This document shows positions 1 to 5,139 of a stretch of DNA of 5,139 nt, in pieces; position 1 is the stretch's first letter; each line of letters begins with the position of its first letter. The position numbers and the translations under genes are program-made. Source of the stretch: Planctomycetales bacterium. Its GTDB lineage: Bacteria > Planctomycetota > Phycisphaerae > SM23-33. Below the pieces are notes generated by a model. That model was not told the origin of the DNA, made no database searches, and saw only the letters and a program-made list of their open reading frames with translations. The stretch covers positions 1-5,139 of the forward strand of contig DAOVLS010000214.1 of NCBI GenBank assembly GCA_030631125.1. The letters are read 5' to 3'.

Positions 1-443
1 ATGTAGTTACCCTGTCCGGCTGTGGTCTCAAGGAGGATTTGCGTCAGCCCGCTCCGGTCCGAGACGATTTCATTCAGGGCTTCGGCAATCAGGCCGATGC
101 CTTCGTCGGCGTTTTCGTGCGAGCCGGGATGAAACACCAGGTATTCAATCTCCAAACGTTCGCATCGGTCAATTTCGTCGCGCATCGCGGCGATGGACTT
201 TCGGCGGACGTCGGCCTTGCCGGCAAGGTTCACCAGGTACGACCCGTGCGCGACGACGGGAGCAATTTTCAACCGGCGGCGGACCTCGACGAACGTCGCA
301 ATCGCTTCGGCGCTCAGCGGCGCCGCGCGCCACTGACGCTGATTGCGGACGAACATCGCCACGCAATCGAACCCGTAATCACCGGCGGCCTCCAGCGCCC
401 GATGCAGCCCGCCGGAAATACTTAGATGCGAACCGAGTAACAT
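1..443 (-). CDS. nfo: Deoxyribonuclease IV (AP endonuclease), N-terminal part, cut by window edge
   Basis: Reading the minus strand from the ATG at 443-441 gives an open frame of 147 codons with no stop before the left edge. The product matches endonuclease IV, a base-excision-repair enzyme that cleaves DNA 5' of abasic sites using a trinuclear zinc centre in a TIM barrel. Visible family motifs are LGSHLSISGGL (residues 3-13), KNQRQW-like RNQRQWRAAPLS (33-44), HGSYLVNLA (66-74), FHPGSH (104-109) and LLETTAGQG (137-145). By correspondence with the E. coli enzyme, His66, His105 and Glu139 are the first three zinc ligands; the remaining ligands lie in the missing half. The family is usually about 280 residues, so roughly half is present. 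The start is supported by AGGA at 454-451, seven bases upstream. The gene is divergent from archease, with only a few dozen bases between them. Identification is firm from motifs; completeness beyond the edge cannot be judged. Confidence 0.95.
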   Translation of the reverse strand, partial: MLLGSHLSISGGLHRALEAAGDYGFDCVAMFVRNQRQWRAAPLSAEAIATFVEVRRRLKIAPVVAHGSYLVNLAGKADVRRKSIAAMRDEIDRCERLEIEYLVFHPGSHENADEGIGLIAEALNEIVSDRSGLTQILLETTAGQGNY

Positions 444-465
444 ACGGGTATCCTATCATTACTCC

Positions 466-500
466 GGTTAGAATTATAGATGGACAGGGTTATGACCAAA
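466..500 (-). promoter_or_regulatory. Candidate sigma70-type promoter for nfo
   Basis: On the minus strand a perfect TATAAT occurs at 478-473. A weak -35-like TTTGGT lies at 500-495, giving a 16-base spacer. Transcription would start near 466, giving a leader of about 23 bases that carries AGGA (454-451) before the nfo ATG. The -10 is convincing; the -35 is poor. The element overlaps the first codons of archease and a plus-strand -10-like hexamer. Confidence 0.45.
469..474 (+). promoter_or_regulatory. Possible -10 element for the archease-rtcB unit
   Basis: TAGAAT (five of six matches to TATAAT) lies just before the archease start codons and overlaps the minus-strand nfo -10 by two bases. 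No good -35 is visible 16-18 bases upstream. If used, transcription would begin near 480-481, giving an almost leaderless message for the upstream ATG or an 11-base leader for the ATG at 492. Support is weak. Confidence 0.25.
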
Positions 501-911
501 CATTGCCGGACATTCGAGCACACCGCCGACGTGGGGCTGGAAGGACGCGCCGACAGACTCGGCGAACTGTTCGAGGCGATGGGCGAAGGCCTGGCTGATG
601 TAATCTGCCCGCGACAATCGGTAAAAAAGCAAAAGACGCTGCAAATCCGGGCTGAATCTGAAAATGTCGAATCGCTTCTGGTGGATTTCCTCGGCGAATT
701 GCTGGGGCTGTTCAACCTGGAGAAATTCCTTATCTCTGTCGTTCGCGTCGAGCGGATTGATGAGACGTCGGTTGCCGCCGAAGTTGTCGGCGAGCCTTAC
801 GATCCTGCCCGACACGAATTGGGCGATGAAATCAAGGCCGTTACGTATCATCAACTGAAGGTCGCCCGCGAAGGCGATGAATGGACCGGCCGGGTAATTC
901 TGGATGTATAG
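492..911 (+). CDS. Archease, RtcB-activating protein
   Basis: This 139-residue protein belongs to the archease family (arch/ARCH domain). Archease is a small metal-binding cytosolic factor that promotes guanylylation of the RNA ligase RtcB and allows multiple turnovers. Family hallmarks are EHTADVGLEGRA near the N-terminus (residues 9-20, conserved Asp13), KAVTYHQLKV (115-124) and the C-terminal VILDV with an acidic residue at 138; the acidic residues are the known metal ligands of the family. Length is normal. Two in-frame ATGs exist, at 480 and 492. I prefer 492 because homologues generally have only a short lead before the HTAD motif and a weak GGA lies seven bases upstream; starting at 480 adds MDRV and has no Shine-Dalgarno, though it could be leaderless. 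rtcB follows 94 bases downstream on the same strand, the expected genetic partner. Identification is strong; the start is uncertain by four codons. Confidence 0.93.
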   Translation: MTKHCRTFEHTADVGLEGRADRLGELFEAMGEGLADVICPRQSVKKQKTLQIRAESENVESLLVDFLGELLGLFNLEKFLISVVRVERIDETSVAAEVVGEPYDPARHELGDEIKAVTYHQLKVAREGDEWTGRVILDV

Positions 912-915
912 AAGA

Positions 916-995
916 AATTTCCGATTTCCAATTTCCAATTGACAGAAAGAGTCGCCGGACGTTCTTTCAATTGAAAATGGGAAATTGGAAATTGC
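916..995. repeat. AT-rich inverted repeat (long hairpin) between archease and rtcB, copy A
   Basis: The left arm (922-947) and right arm (962-994) are complementary. Fifteen outer pairs (922-936 with 980-994, one G-T wobble) are followed by a seven-base bulge on the right side (973-979). Six more pairs (937-942 with 967-972), one mismatch and four further pairs (944-947 with 962-965) close a loop of about 14 bases. The arms are built from the repeated unit AATTTCC, sharply more AT-rich than the flanking genes. The left portion, 916-970, recurs at 5084-5139 with about 46 identical positions out of 56, so this is an interspersed element and not a gene-specific structure. It fills nearly the whole gap between the two genes. 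There is no T-tract after it, so it is not a standard terminator. It may be a non-autonomous MITE/REP-type repeat; I cannot name the family. Confidence 0.85.
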
Positions 996-999
996 GAGG
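996..999 (+). promoter_or_regulatory. Shine-Dalgarno of rtcB
   Basis: GAGG lies six bases before the ATG at 1006. It decides the start over the in-frame TTG at 985, which lies inside the right arm of the hairpin repeat and would add seven residues not expected for RtcB. The site begins two bases after the base of the hairpin. Confidence 0.7.
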
Positions 1000-1005
1000 T
1001 TTCCT

Positions 1006-2466
1006 ATGGGTAAGGCGACAAACATCAAGATCGAGCAGATTGACGAATACCGCTGGCGGATACCGAAAGACTCCAGGCCGGGGATGCGGGTCGATGGGAT
1101 TATCTATGCCGACGAGAAACTCATGTCCCACATCCGTGGCGAGCAGGCGGCAGAGCAGGTCGCCAACGTCGCGACGCTTCCGGGGATCGTCGGGGCTTCG
1201 CTGGCGATGCCGGACATCCACTGGGGCTACGGGTTCTGCATCGGCGGCGTGGCGGCGATGGATATCGAATCCGGCGGGGTCGTCTCGCCCGGCGGGGTGG
1301 GATACGACATAAACTGCGGCGTCCGCCTGCTGCGAAGCGACCTGACGGTCGAGAAGGTCCGACCGCAGATGAAGGCGCTGGTCGATCAGTTATTCCGCGA
1401 CATTCCCTGCGGCGTGGGCGTCGGCGGGAAGTTCAAATTTACCGATAAGGAACTGCGGAAGATTTGCCTTGGCGGTGCGAAATATCTGGCTGAGATTGAC
1501 CTTGCCGACGAGGACGACCTTGCCGCCACCGAGGCCGGCGGGGCATTGTCGGGGGCGGACCCGGACGCGGTCTCGCCGGTTGCTTACCGCCGAGGACGCG
1601 ACCAGTGCGGTACGCTCGGAGCCGGTAATCACTTCGTCGAAATCCAGTCCGTCGAGGAAATCTTCGACGCCCAGGCCGCCGAGGCGATGGGACTCGTCAC
1701 CGGGAATATCTGCGTGATGATCCACTCCGGTTCACGCGGCTTCGGCTATCAGGTGTGCGACGATGCGATAAAGTCGCTGCGGAAAGCGCCTGCGCAATTC
1801 GGTATCGACTTGCCCGACCGCCAGTTGGTCTGCGCCCCTGTCGATAGTTCTCCGGGCCGGAGGTACCTCGGCGCGATGCGCTCGGCTGCCAACTACGCCT
1901 GGGCCAATCGTCAGTTGCTGGCGCACCTGGCGCGAGAGGCTTTGGCGCATCATTTCCAGGCCTCGGTCGAGTCGCTCGGCCTGCGCCAGGTCTATGACGT
2001 CGCCCACAATATCGCCAAGATCGAAACGCACGAGGTGGACGGCAAGCCGCGGAAATTGTGCGTTCATCGCAAGGGCGCGACTCGCGCCTTCGGGCCGGGG
2101 AGCGAAGAGTTACCGGAGCGGTATCGCCAAATCGGCCAACCGGTTTTGATTCCGGGTGACATGGGCACTGCCAGTTACGTGCTGGTCGGTACGGAGGCTG
2201 CGATGCGTGAGACTTTCGGTTCGACCTGCCACGGCGCAGGGCGGATGATGAGTCGCAAGGCAGCCATTCGCGCCGCTGAAGGTCGGCGGATAGACGTCGA
2301 ACTCGCCGACGCCGGTATTATCGCCCGCGCAAAAGGACGGGCCGGATTGGCCGAAGAGCAGCCCGACGCATACAAGGATGTCCACAACGTCGTCGATGTC
2401 GTTGCTGCCGCAGGACTGGCGCGGAAGGTCGCCCGCCTCAAGCCGATGGGAGTTATAAAAGGATAG
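1006..2466 (+). CDS. rtcB: RtcB-type RNA-splicing ligase (3'-phosphate/cyclic phosphate to 5'-OH)
   Basis: This 486-residue protein is a full-length RtcB, the GTP- and Mn2+-dependent ligase that joins RNA 2',3'-cyclic phosphate or 3'-phosphate ends to 5'-OH ends in tRNA splicing or RNA repair. Motifs in order are GGVGYDINCGVR (96-107), GAGNHFVEIQ (205-214), MIHSGSRGFGYQ (238-249), YDVAHNIAK (330-338), HRKGATRAFGPG (354-365), STCHGAGRMMSR (406-417) and the C-terminal MGVIKG. By correspondence with Pyrococcus RtcB, Cys104, His209, His240 and His334 with Asp101 form the manganese site, His409 is the guanylylated nucleophile, and Lys485 is the GMP-contacting lysine. All are present, so the enzyme should be active. 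Length equals the archaeal-type long form (about 480 residues) and no intein interrupts it. It follows archease, its activator, in the same orientation. The start at 1006 is chosen for its Shine-Dalgarno. Whether the cellular substrate is tRNA, rRNA or damaged RNA cannot be told. Confidence 0.97.
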   Translation: MGKATNIKIEQIDEYRWRIPKDSRPGMRVDGIIYADEKLMSHIRGEQAAEQVANVATLPGIVGASLAMPDIHWGYGFCIGGVAAMDIESGGVVSPGGVGYDINCGVRLLRSDLTVEKVRPQMKALVDQLFRDIPCGVGVGGKFKFTDKELRKICLGGAKYLAEIDLADEDDLAATEAGGALSGADPDAVSPVAYRRGRDQCGTLGAGNHFVEIQSVEEIFDAQAAEAMGLVTGNICVMIHSGSRGFGYQVCDDAIKSLRKAPAQFGIDLPDRQLVCAPVDSSPGRRYLGAMRSAANYAWANRQLLAHLAREALAHHFQASVESLGLRQVYDVAHNIAKIETHEVDGKPRKLCVHRKGATRAFGPGSEELPERYRQIGQPVLIPGDMGTASYVLVGTEAAMRETFGSTCHGAGRMMSRKAAIRAAEGRRIDVELADAGIIARAKGRAGLAEEQPDAYKDVHNVVDVVAAAGLARKVARLKPMGVIKG

Positions 2467-2469
2467 TCG

Positions 2470-2497
2470 TTGCAAGGCCGATTTATCTGCCTATACT
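2470..2497 (+). promoter_or_regulatory. Candidate sigma70-type promoter for the PpiD-like gene
   Basis: TTGCAA (2470-2475) and TATACT (2492-2497) are separated by 16 bases, matching the consensus hexamers at four and five of six positions. Transcription would begin near 2504, giving a leader of about 40 bases. The location immediately after the rtcB stop suggests the downstream gene is transcribed independently, though read-through from rtcB remains possible because I see no terminator between them. Confidence 0.5.
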
Positions 2498-2534
2498 TGT
2501 GAGGTTTCACAGTAATTAACTGGACGATTAACAC

Positions 2535-2540
2535 GGAGTG
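2535..2540 (+). promoter_or_regulatory. Strong Shine-Dalgarno of the PpiD-like gene
   Basis: GGAGTG, continuing into AT, closely matches the anti-Shine-Dalgarno complement and ends five bases before the ATG at 2546 (seven bases after the GGAG core). It fixes the start so that the basic N-terminus and membrane segment are included. Confidence 0.75.
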
Positions 2541-2545
2541 ATATT

Positions 2546-4810
2546 ATGGCATTCAAATTCTTTCGTCAGCGGCAGAAGATGGTTTTGATCGTTATGGTGC
2601 TGCTCATGGTGGCATTTTTGATGCCGTCGCTTTTTGAAAGGTTCGGCGGCGGGTCAGGGCGTGACGCGACCGTCGGATACATCGATGAAAAGAAAATTAC
2701 CGTTCGCATGATACAGTCGGCGGAGCATGACCTGGACCTTCTCCGCCGGTCGCTGGGGCTGGGAATGGGACGGCGGACCGGTGAAGGCGCCTTCGCTGCA
2801 TTCCTCACTATTAACCGCCAGCAGGGTGCAGGCCTGGCCTGGACGCTGCTTCTGCATGAGGCCGATCAGATACACGTTACCGTTACACAAAATCAGGTCG
2901 ACGCCTTCCTGGTCGAATCAGGGCTCACCGGCGAGGCGTACCGGCGCGAACTGGCGGATCTGCGAAATTCCGGCTACACCGAAAAACACCTGCGACGGGC
3001 GATAGCCAATTACCTGATGGTAACAAAGGCGTTCCAGACGGCGGAAATAAACACTATGCCGGCCCTGCCGGAACTCCGCCACGCCTTCGGCGACCTCAAG
3101 GAACGCATCCAACTGGCGATGGTCGCGCTTCCGGCAAAAGATTTCACGGACGATGCGCCCGAGCCGTCGGAAGAGGCCGTCTTCGCACAATTCGACAGGT
3201 ACAAGCATCTCGCCGCCCTGGATCCGACCAACAAGACCGATTACGGCTTCGGCTACCGCCTGCCCAATCGCCTGGACGTCGCCTGGCTTTTCATAGACGA
3301 CAAGCCCATCGCGCGTGTCATCGAGCCGCCCGAAAAGCAGATGATGGAGTACTGGCGGAAGCACAAAGACGAATTGAAAAAACGCATCCCGGTCCCGACG
3401 ACCTCCACCGCGCCGGCCGACACCCAACCGACCGAACCAAAATTCCGCGAAGTTGCCTTCGAATCGTTCAGCCAGGCCAGGCCGCAAATACGACGGATAC
3501 TCATGCCGAGCGCCCTCGATGCCAAGATGAGCGAGATTATCTCCCTCGCCAGGCGGACGATTCAGCGTTTCTCCGACACCGATCAACCCTACTCAGTCGC
3601 CGCCAGGGCGATGATACATCCGGCCGACGCCGTATTGGGCCGAAAGGTCGCCTCGCTACCCTTTTCTGAGGCCTCCCTGGAAGCGATTGTCGAGGAACTC
3701 GAAAGGCTTGGGAAGGTGAAGATCGCTTATCCGTTCGGTAAACACGACAAACTTACAATCGACGAAAAAATTATCGTCAAAATCAAGCCGTGGGGTAGCA
3801 TCAGCCTCGGCGAAGCACTGGAGCACGTCGGTAAACAGGCCAAATGTCCGCCCATTAAATGGGTTACGTGCGACGGTATGGACGGGGTGCTCTTTGCGTC
3901 CGAGCCGGTGAATCTCGTCCCCATCTCGGCAGGGCGGACGGGAATGGTCGGCTTCGACGAAGTCCACCGCCACGAACTTCTCGGACGGACCGGACTCGAG
4001 TCCGGCGCAAAGCCGGACGCCGGCGGGGCAGGCACACAGAGCCTGCTATTGATCGCAGTAACCGCCGAGGTTTTCCAGCCGCCAGGGCGAAGGCACGAAC
4101 CGTTAATCAAACCCGGAGGCGACTTCGACCGCGCCATGTACGTTTTCGGAGACCGAAAGGGCAGGCTTCTGTGGCGCCTGGTAGAGGCCGAGGCCGACCA
4201 CTCCCCAACGCATCTTACCACCGAAATCCGCAAACAGGTCGTCGGAGACCTCAAGACCGTCTCCGGCTTCAAAAAGGCCCTCGCCGCCGCCGAGACCATG
4301 AAGGTCGAACTGGCAAAACCCGGCGCGGACCTGGAAAAAGCAGCCTCCGAGAAGAAACTCGATTTCAGTAAAACCGAACCGTTCGCCCGAAAGACGATGC
4401 AATATCGGACGTGGCGGATATTCCCGTCCTACGTACCCGGCGTCGGAACCGACCAGCAGTTCATCGAGCAGGCCTTCACACTGGTCCCGACCGACCCGGA
4501 CGAACCCGGTACCAAGAAGCCCGCGGTAGTTATCCCGCTGCGCCGCCGGAGAAAAGTGATGCTCGTTCAGCGGATCGGATACGAGCCGGTATTAGAGGCG
4601 GACTTCGAAGGGCTTGTCGTGGGAAGAACCATTGTGCAGGTGCCCAGACAAGACAAAGACGGGAAGATTTCCATGGGCTACGGTATAAGGGACGTAACGT
4701 TGGACGATGTCATAATGAGCCATCTGTTGCAACGGACAGCGAGGGTGTGGTTCTCAGGCCGGAGCGTCGCCAGGCGAGTGAATTACAGGCCTAAGTCTCC
4801 GTCAGAGTAG
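2546..4810 (+). CDS. Membrane-anchored PpiD/SurA-like envelope folding protein, parvulin domain not recognisable
   Basis: This 754-residue protein starts with a basic stretch (KFFRQRQK, 4-11) and one hydrophobic segment (about 12-30), the layout of an N-in signal anchor with the rest outside the cytoplasmic membrane. Residues 41-165 (ATVGYIDEKKIT, then helical text) resemble a SurA/PpiD N-terminal chaperone domain. Residues 205-340 carry the FGYRLPNRLDVAWLFID stretch and a helical FREVAFESFSQARPQIRRIL segment, as in planctomycetal PpiD-type proteins. Residues 540-690 (LWRLVEAEADHSP, TEIRKQVVGDLKT, then LEKAASEKKLDFSKTEPFAR and a FTLVP...VMLVQRIGYEP strand region) resemble the PpiD C-terminal part. 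I do not see the conserved histidines and hydrophobic pattern of an active parvulin rotamase domain, so chaperone activity without isomerase activity is the safer inference. Residues 400-450 look like a small inserted alpha/beta domain, and 280-298 and 481-498 are linker-like. Identity as a PpiD/SurA relative is moderate; the substrate is unknown. Confidence 0.7.
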   Translation: MAFKFFRQRQKMVLIVMVLLMVAFLMPSLFERFGGGSGRDATVGYIDEKKITVRMIQSAEHDLDLLRRSLGLGMGRRTGEGAFAAFLTINRQQGAGLAWTLLLHEADQIHVTVTQNQVDAFLVESGLTGEAYRRELADLRNSGYTEKHLRRAIANYLMVTKAFQTAEINTMPALPELRHAFGDLKERIQLAMVALPAKDFTDDAPEPSEEAVFAQFDRYKHLAALDPTNKTDYGFGYRLPNRLDVAWLFIDDKPIARVIEPPEKQMMEYWRKHKDELKKRIPVPTTSTAPADTQPTEPKFREVAFESFSQARPQIRRILMPSALDAKMSEIISLARRTIQRFSDTDQPYSVAARAMIHPADAVLGRKVASLPFSEASLEAIVEELERLGKVKIAYPFGKHDKLTIDEKIIVKIKPWGSISLGEALEHVGKQAKCPPIKWVTCDGMDGVLFASEPVNLVPISAGRTGMVGFDEVHRHELLGRTGLESGAKPDAGGAGTQSLLLIAVTAEVFQPPGRRHEPLIKPGGDFDRAMYVFGDRKGRLLWRLVEAEADHSPTHLTTEIRKQVVGDLKTVSGFKKALAAAETMKVELAKPGADLEKAASEKKLDFSKTEPFARKTMQYRTWRIFPSYVPGVGTDQQFIEQAFTLVPTDPDEPGTKKPAVVIPLRRRRKVMLVQRIGYEPVLEADFEGLVVGRTIVQVPRQDKDGKISMGYGIRDVTLDDVIMSHLLQRTARVWFSGRSVARRVNYRPKSPSE
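3990..4018. repeat. Nested GC-rich palindromes inside the PpiD-like coding region
   Basis: A perfect 16-base palindrome occupies 3990-4005, centred on CTCGAG. Its right half overlaps a second inverted repeat, GTCCGGC (4000-4006) with GCCGGAC (4012-4018) around a five-base loop. The region encodes the low-complexity linker GLESGAKPDAGGAG. It could be a small palindromic element accepted in frame in a tolerant linker, or chance in GC-rich DNA. Confidence 0.45.
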
Positions 4811-4871
4811 GGCTTCGAGTTTTTATACCTTACCTGTTAATTTAGCGCATCATTGCGCCTGTTGGTCCTCG

Positions 4872-4905
4872 AGCAGCGCCGAACGGTTTGCCGTTCGGCG
4901 CTGCT
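4872..4905. terminator. Perfect stem-loop downstream of the PpiD-like gene, possible terminator
   Basis: Fifteen consecutive pairs (4872-4886 with 4891-4905) close a four-base TTTG loop, a very stable GC-rich hairpin about 60 bases after the PpiD-like stop. Its position suits transcription termination or 3'-end protection before the tRNA promoter. However, no T-tract follows on the plus strand (TTCAACAG) and none on the minus strand either, so it is not a textbook intrinsic terminator. An isolated REP-type palindrome is the alternative. Confidence 0.55.
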
Positions 4906-4956
4906 TCAACAGAAAAACCGCAAAAAACCATCCAACCGGCGCTGTCGCTCCAAACC

Positions 4957-4985
4957 TTGACTGGTGGTGCGGCTTACAGTACAGT
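4957..4985 (+). promoter_or_regulatory. Promoter of tRNA-Phe
   Basis: TTGACT (4957-4962, five of six consensus matches) and TACAGT (4980-4985, four of six) are separated by exactly 17 bases. Predicted transcription starts near 4992, about eight bases before the mature tRNA 5' end, typical spacing for a bacterial tRNA gene. The tRNA therefore appears to have its own promoter and to be independent of the upstream protein gene. Confidence 0.6.
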
Positions 4986-4999
4986 AATGCCGTAGGATC

Positions 5000-5072
5000 G
5001 GGCAGGTAGCTCAGTTGGTAGAGCACGTGACTGAAAATCACGGTGTCGGCGGTTCAAATCCGCCCCTGCCCA
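5000..5072 (+). tRNA. tRNA-Phe (anticodon GAA)
   Basis: A complete cloverleaf of 73 bases is present. The acceptor stem GGGCAGG (5000-5006) pairs with CCTGCCC (5065-5071), with discriminator A at 5072. The D arm is GCTC/GAGC with loop AGTTGGTA. The anticodon stem CGTGA/TCACG (5026-5030 with 5038-5042) carries loop CTGAAAA with anticodon GAA at 5033-5035, reading UUC/UUU. The variable loop is GTGTC. The T arm GGCGG/CCGCC carries the loop TTCAAAT. All stems pair perfectly. The 3' CCA is not encoded, because the sequence continues TTTCAA, so it must be added by the CCA-adding enzyme. The overall sequence resembles bacterial tRNA-Phe. It lies directly before the second AT-rich repeat copy. Confidence 0.97.
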
Positions 5073-5139
5073 TTTCAATTTCCAATTTCCGATTGTCAAT
5101 TTCCAATTGACTGAAAAAAATCGGCTTATGTTCTTTCAA
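5073..5139. repeat. AT-rich interspersed repeat, copy B, truncated by window edge
   Basis: Immediately after the tRNA discriminator base the sequence becomes AT-rich and carries the same AATTTCC units as copy A. Positions 5084-5111 match 916-943 at 26 of 28 bases, and 5112-5139 match 944-970 at about 20 of 28 with one gap, ending in the shared GTTCTTTCAA. In copy A this point is where the right arm of the hairpin begins, so the second arm here probably lies just beyond the window. No coding potential is seen in it. Confidence 0.8.

Noticed and set aside
916..995. Rho-independent terminator between archease and rtcB
   Set aside because: The stem is AT-rich with a bulge, is not followed by a T-tract, and recurs elsewhere as a repeat, so a repeat element fits better.
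985..1005. TTG start extending RtcB by seven residues
   Set aside because: The codon lies inside the hairpin repeat arm, whereas the ATG at 1006 has a properly spaced GAGG and gives the usual RtcB N-terminus.
474..1028. 184-residue open frame on the minus strand covering archease and the repeat
   Set aside because: It is antisense to a clearly identified archease, its N-terminal part is a translation of the AT-rich repeat, and it shows no recognisable family.
2918..3586. 222-residue minus-strand open frame inside the PpiD-like gene
   Set aside because: It is a GC-driven antisense shadow of a longer gene with signal anchor, promoter and Shine-Dalgarno; no ribosome site or motif supports it.
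3727..4299. 190-residue minus-strand open frame, and 3859-4371 plus-strand Arg-rich open frame
   Set aside because: Both have the low-complexity Arg/Pro/Ser composition typical of out-of-frame reading of GC-rich coding DNA.
4850..5041. 63-residue minus-strand open frame at the right end
   Set aside because: It runs through the hairpin, the tRNA promoter and the tRNA anticodon arm, and has no family resemblance.
916..5139. CRISPR array or toxin-antitoxin/defence system
   Set aside because: There are only two repeat copies, 4 kb apart, with no spacers and no cas, toxin or nuclease-defence genes; every sizeable gene has a housekeeping explanation.

Overview
The window is a moderately high-GC bacterial chromosomal segment with an ordinary housekeeping gene layout. 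I see no phage, insertion-sequence or CRISPR signature. The best guess for the host is an uncultivated Planctomycetota-like Gram-negative (Phycisphaerae or a relative). That guess rests on the style of the PpiD-like protein, the bacterial archease/RtcB pair and AT-rich palindromic repeats in the intergenic spaces; it is an inference, not a demonstrated assignment.

Layout: (1) Positions 1-443, minus strand, hold the N-terminal half of deoxyribonuclease IV (Nfo), a zinc-dependent AP endonuclease that runs off the left edge. (2) A very short divergent gap (444-491) holds overlapping candidate promoter elements. (3) Positions 492-911, plus strand, encode archease, and 1006-2466 encode a full-length RtcB RNA ligase; the two are almost certainly one functional unit. 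The space between them is filled by a long AT-rich hairpin, and the rtcB ribosome binding site lies right at its 3' foot. (4) Positions 2467-2545 carry a candidate sigma70-type promoter and a strong Shine-Dalgarno. They precede a 754-residue membrane-anchored PpiD/SurA-like envelope protein (2546-4810) in which no intact parvulin domain is recognisable. (5) Positions 4811-4999 are non-coding, with a perfect 15-bp stem-loop and a tRNA promoter. (6) Positions 5000-5072 are tRNA-Phe(GAA), followed directly by a second, truncated copy of the AT-rich repeat that runs off the right edge.

Functionally, archease activates RtcB for multiple-turnover guanylylation and ligation of RNA ends (tRNA halves or damaged RNA). 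Nfo repairs abasic DNA on the divergent side, so the left half reads as a nucleic-acid repair neighbourhood. The PpiD-like protein and tRNA-Phe look like independent transcription units. No wholly new system is evident. The observation most worth following is the interspersed hairpin repeat that sits both inside the archease-rtcB operon and directly behind the tRNA gene.
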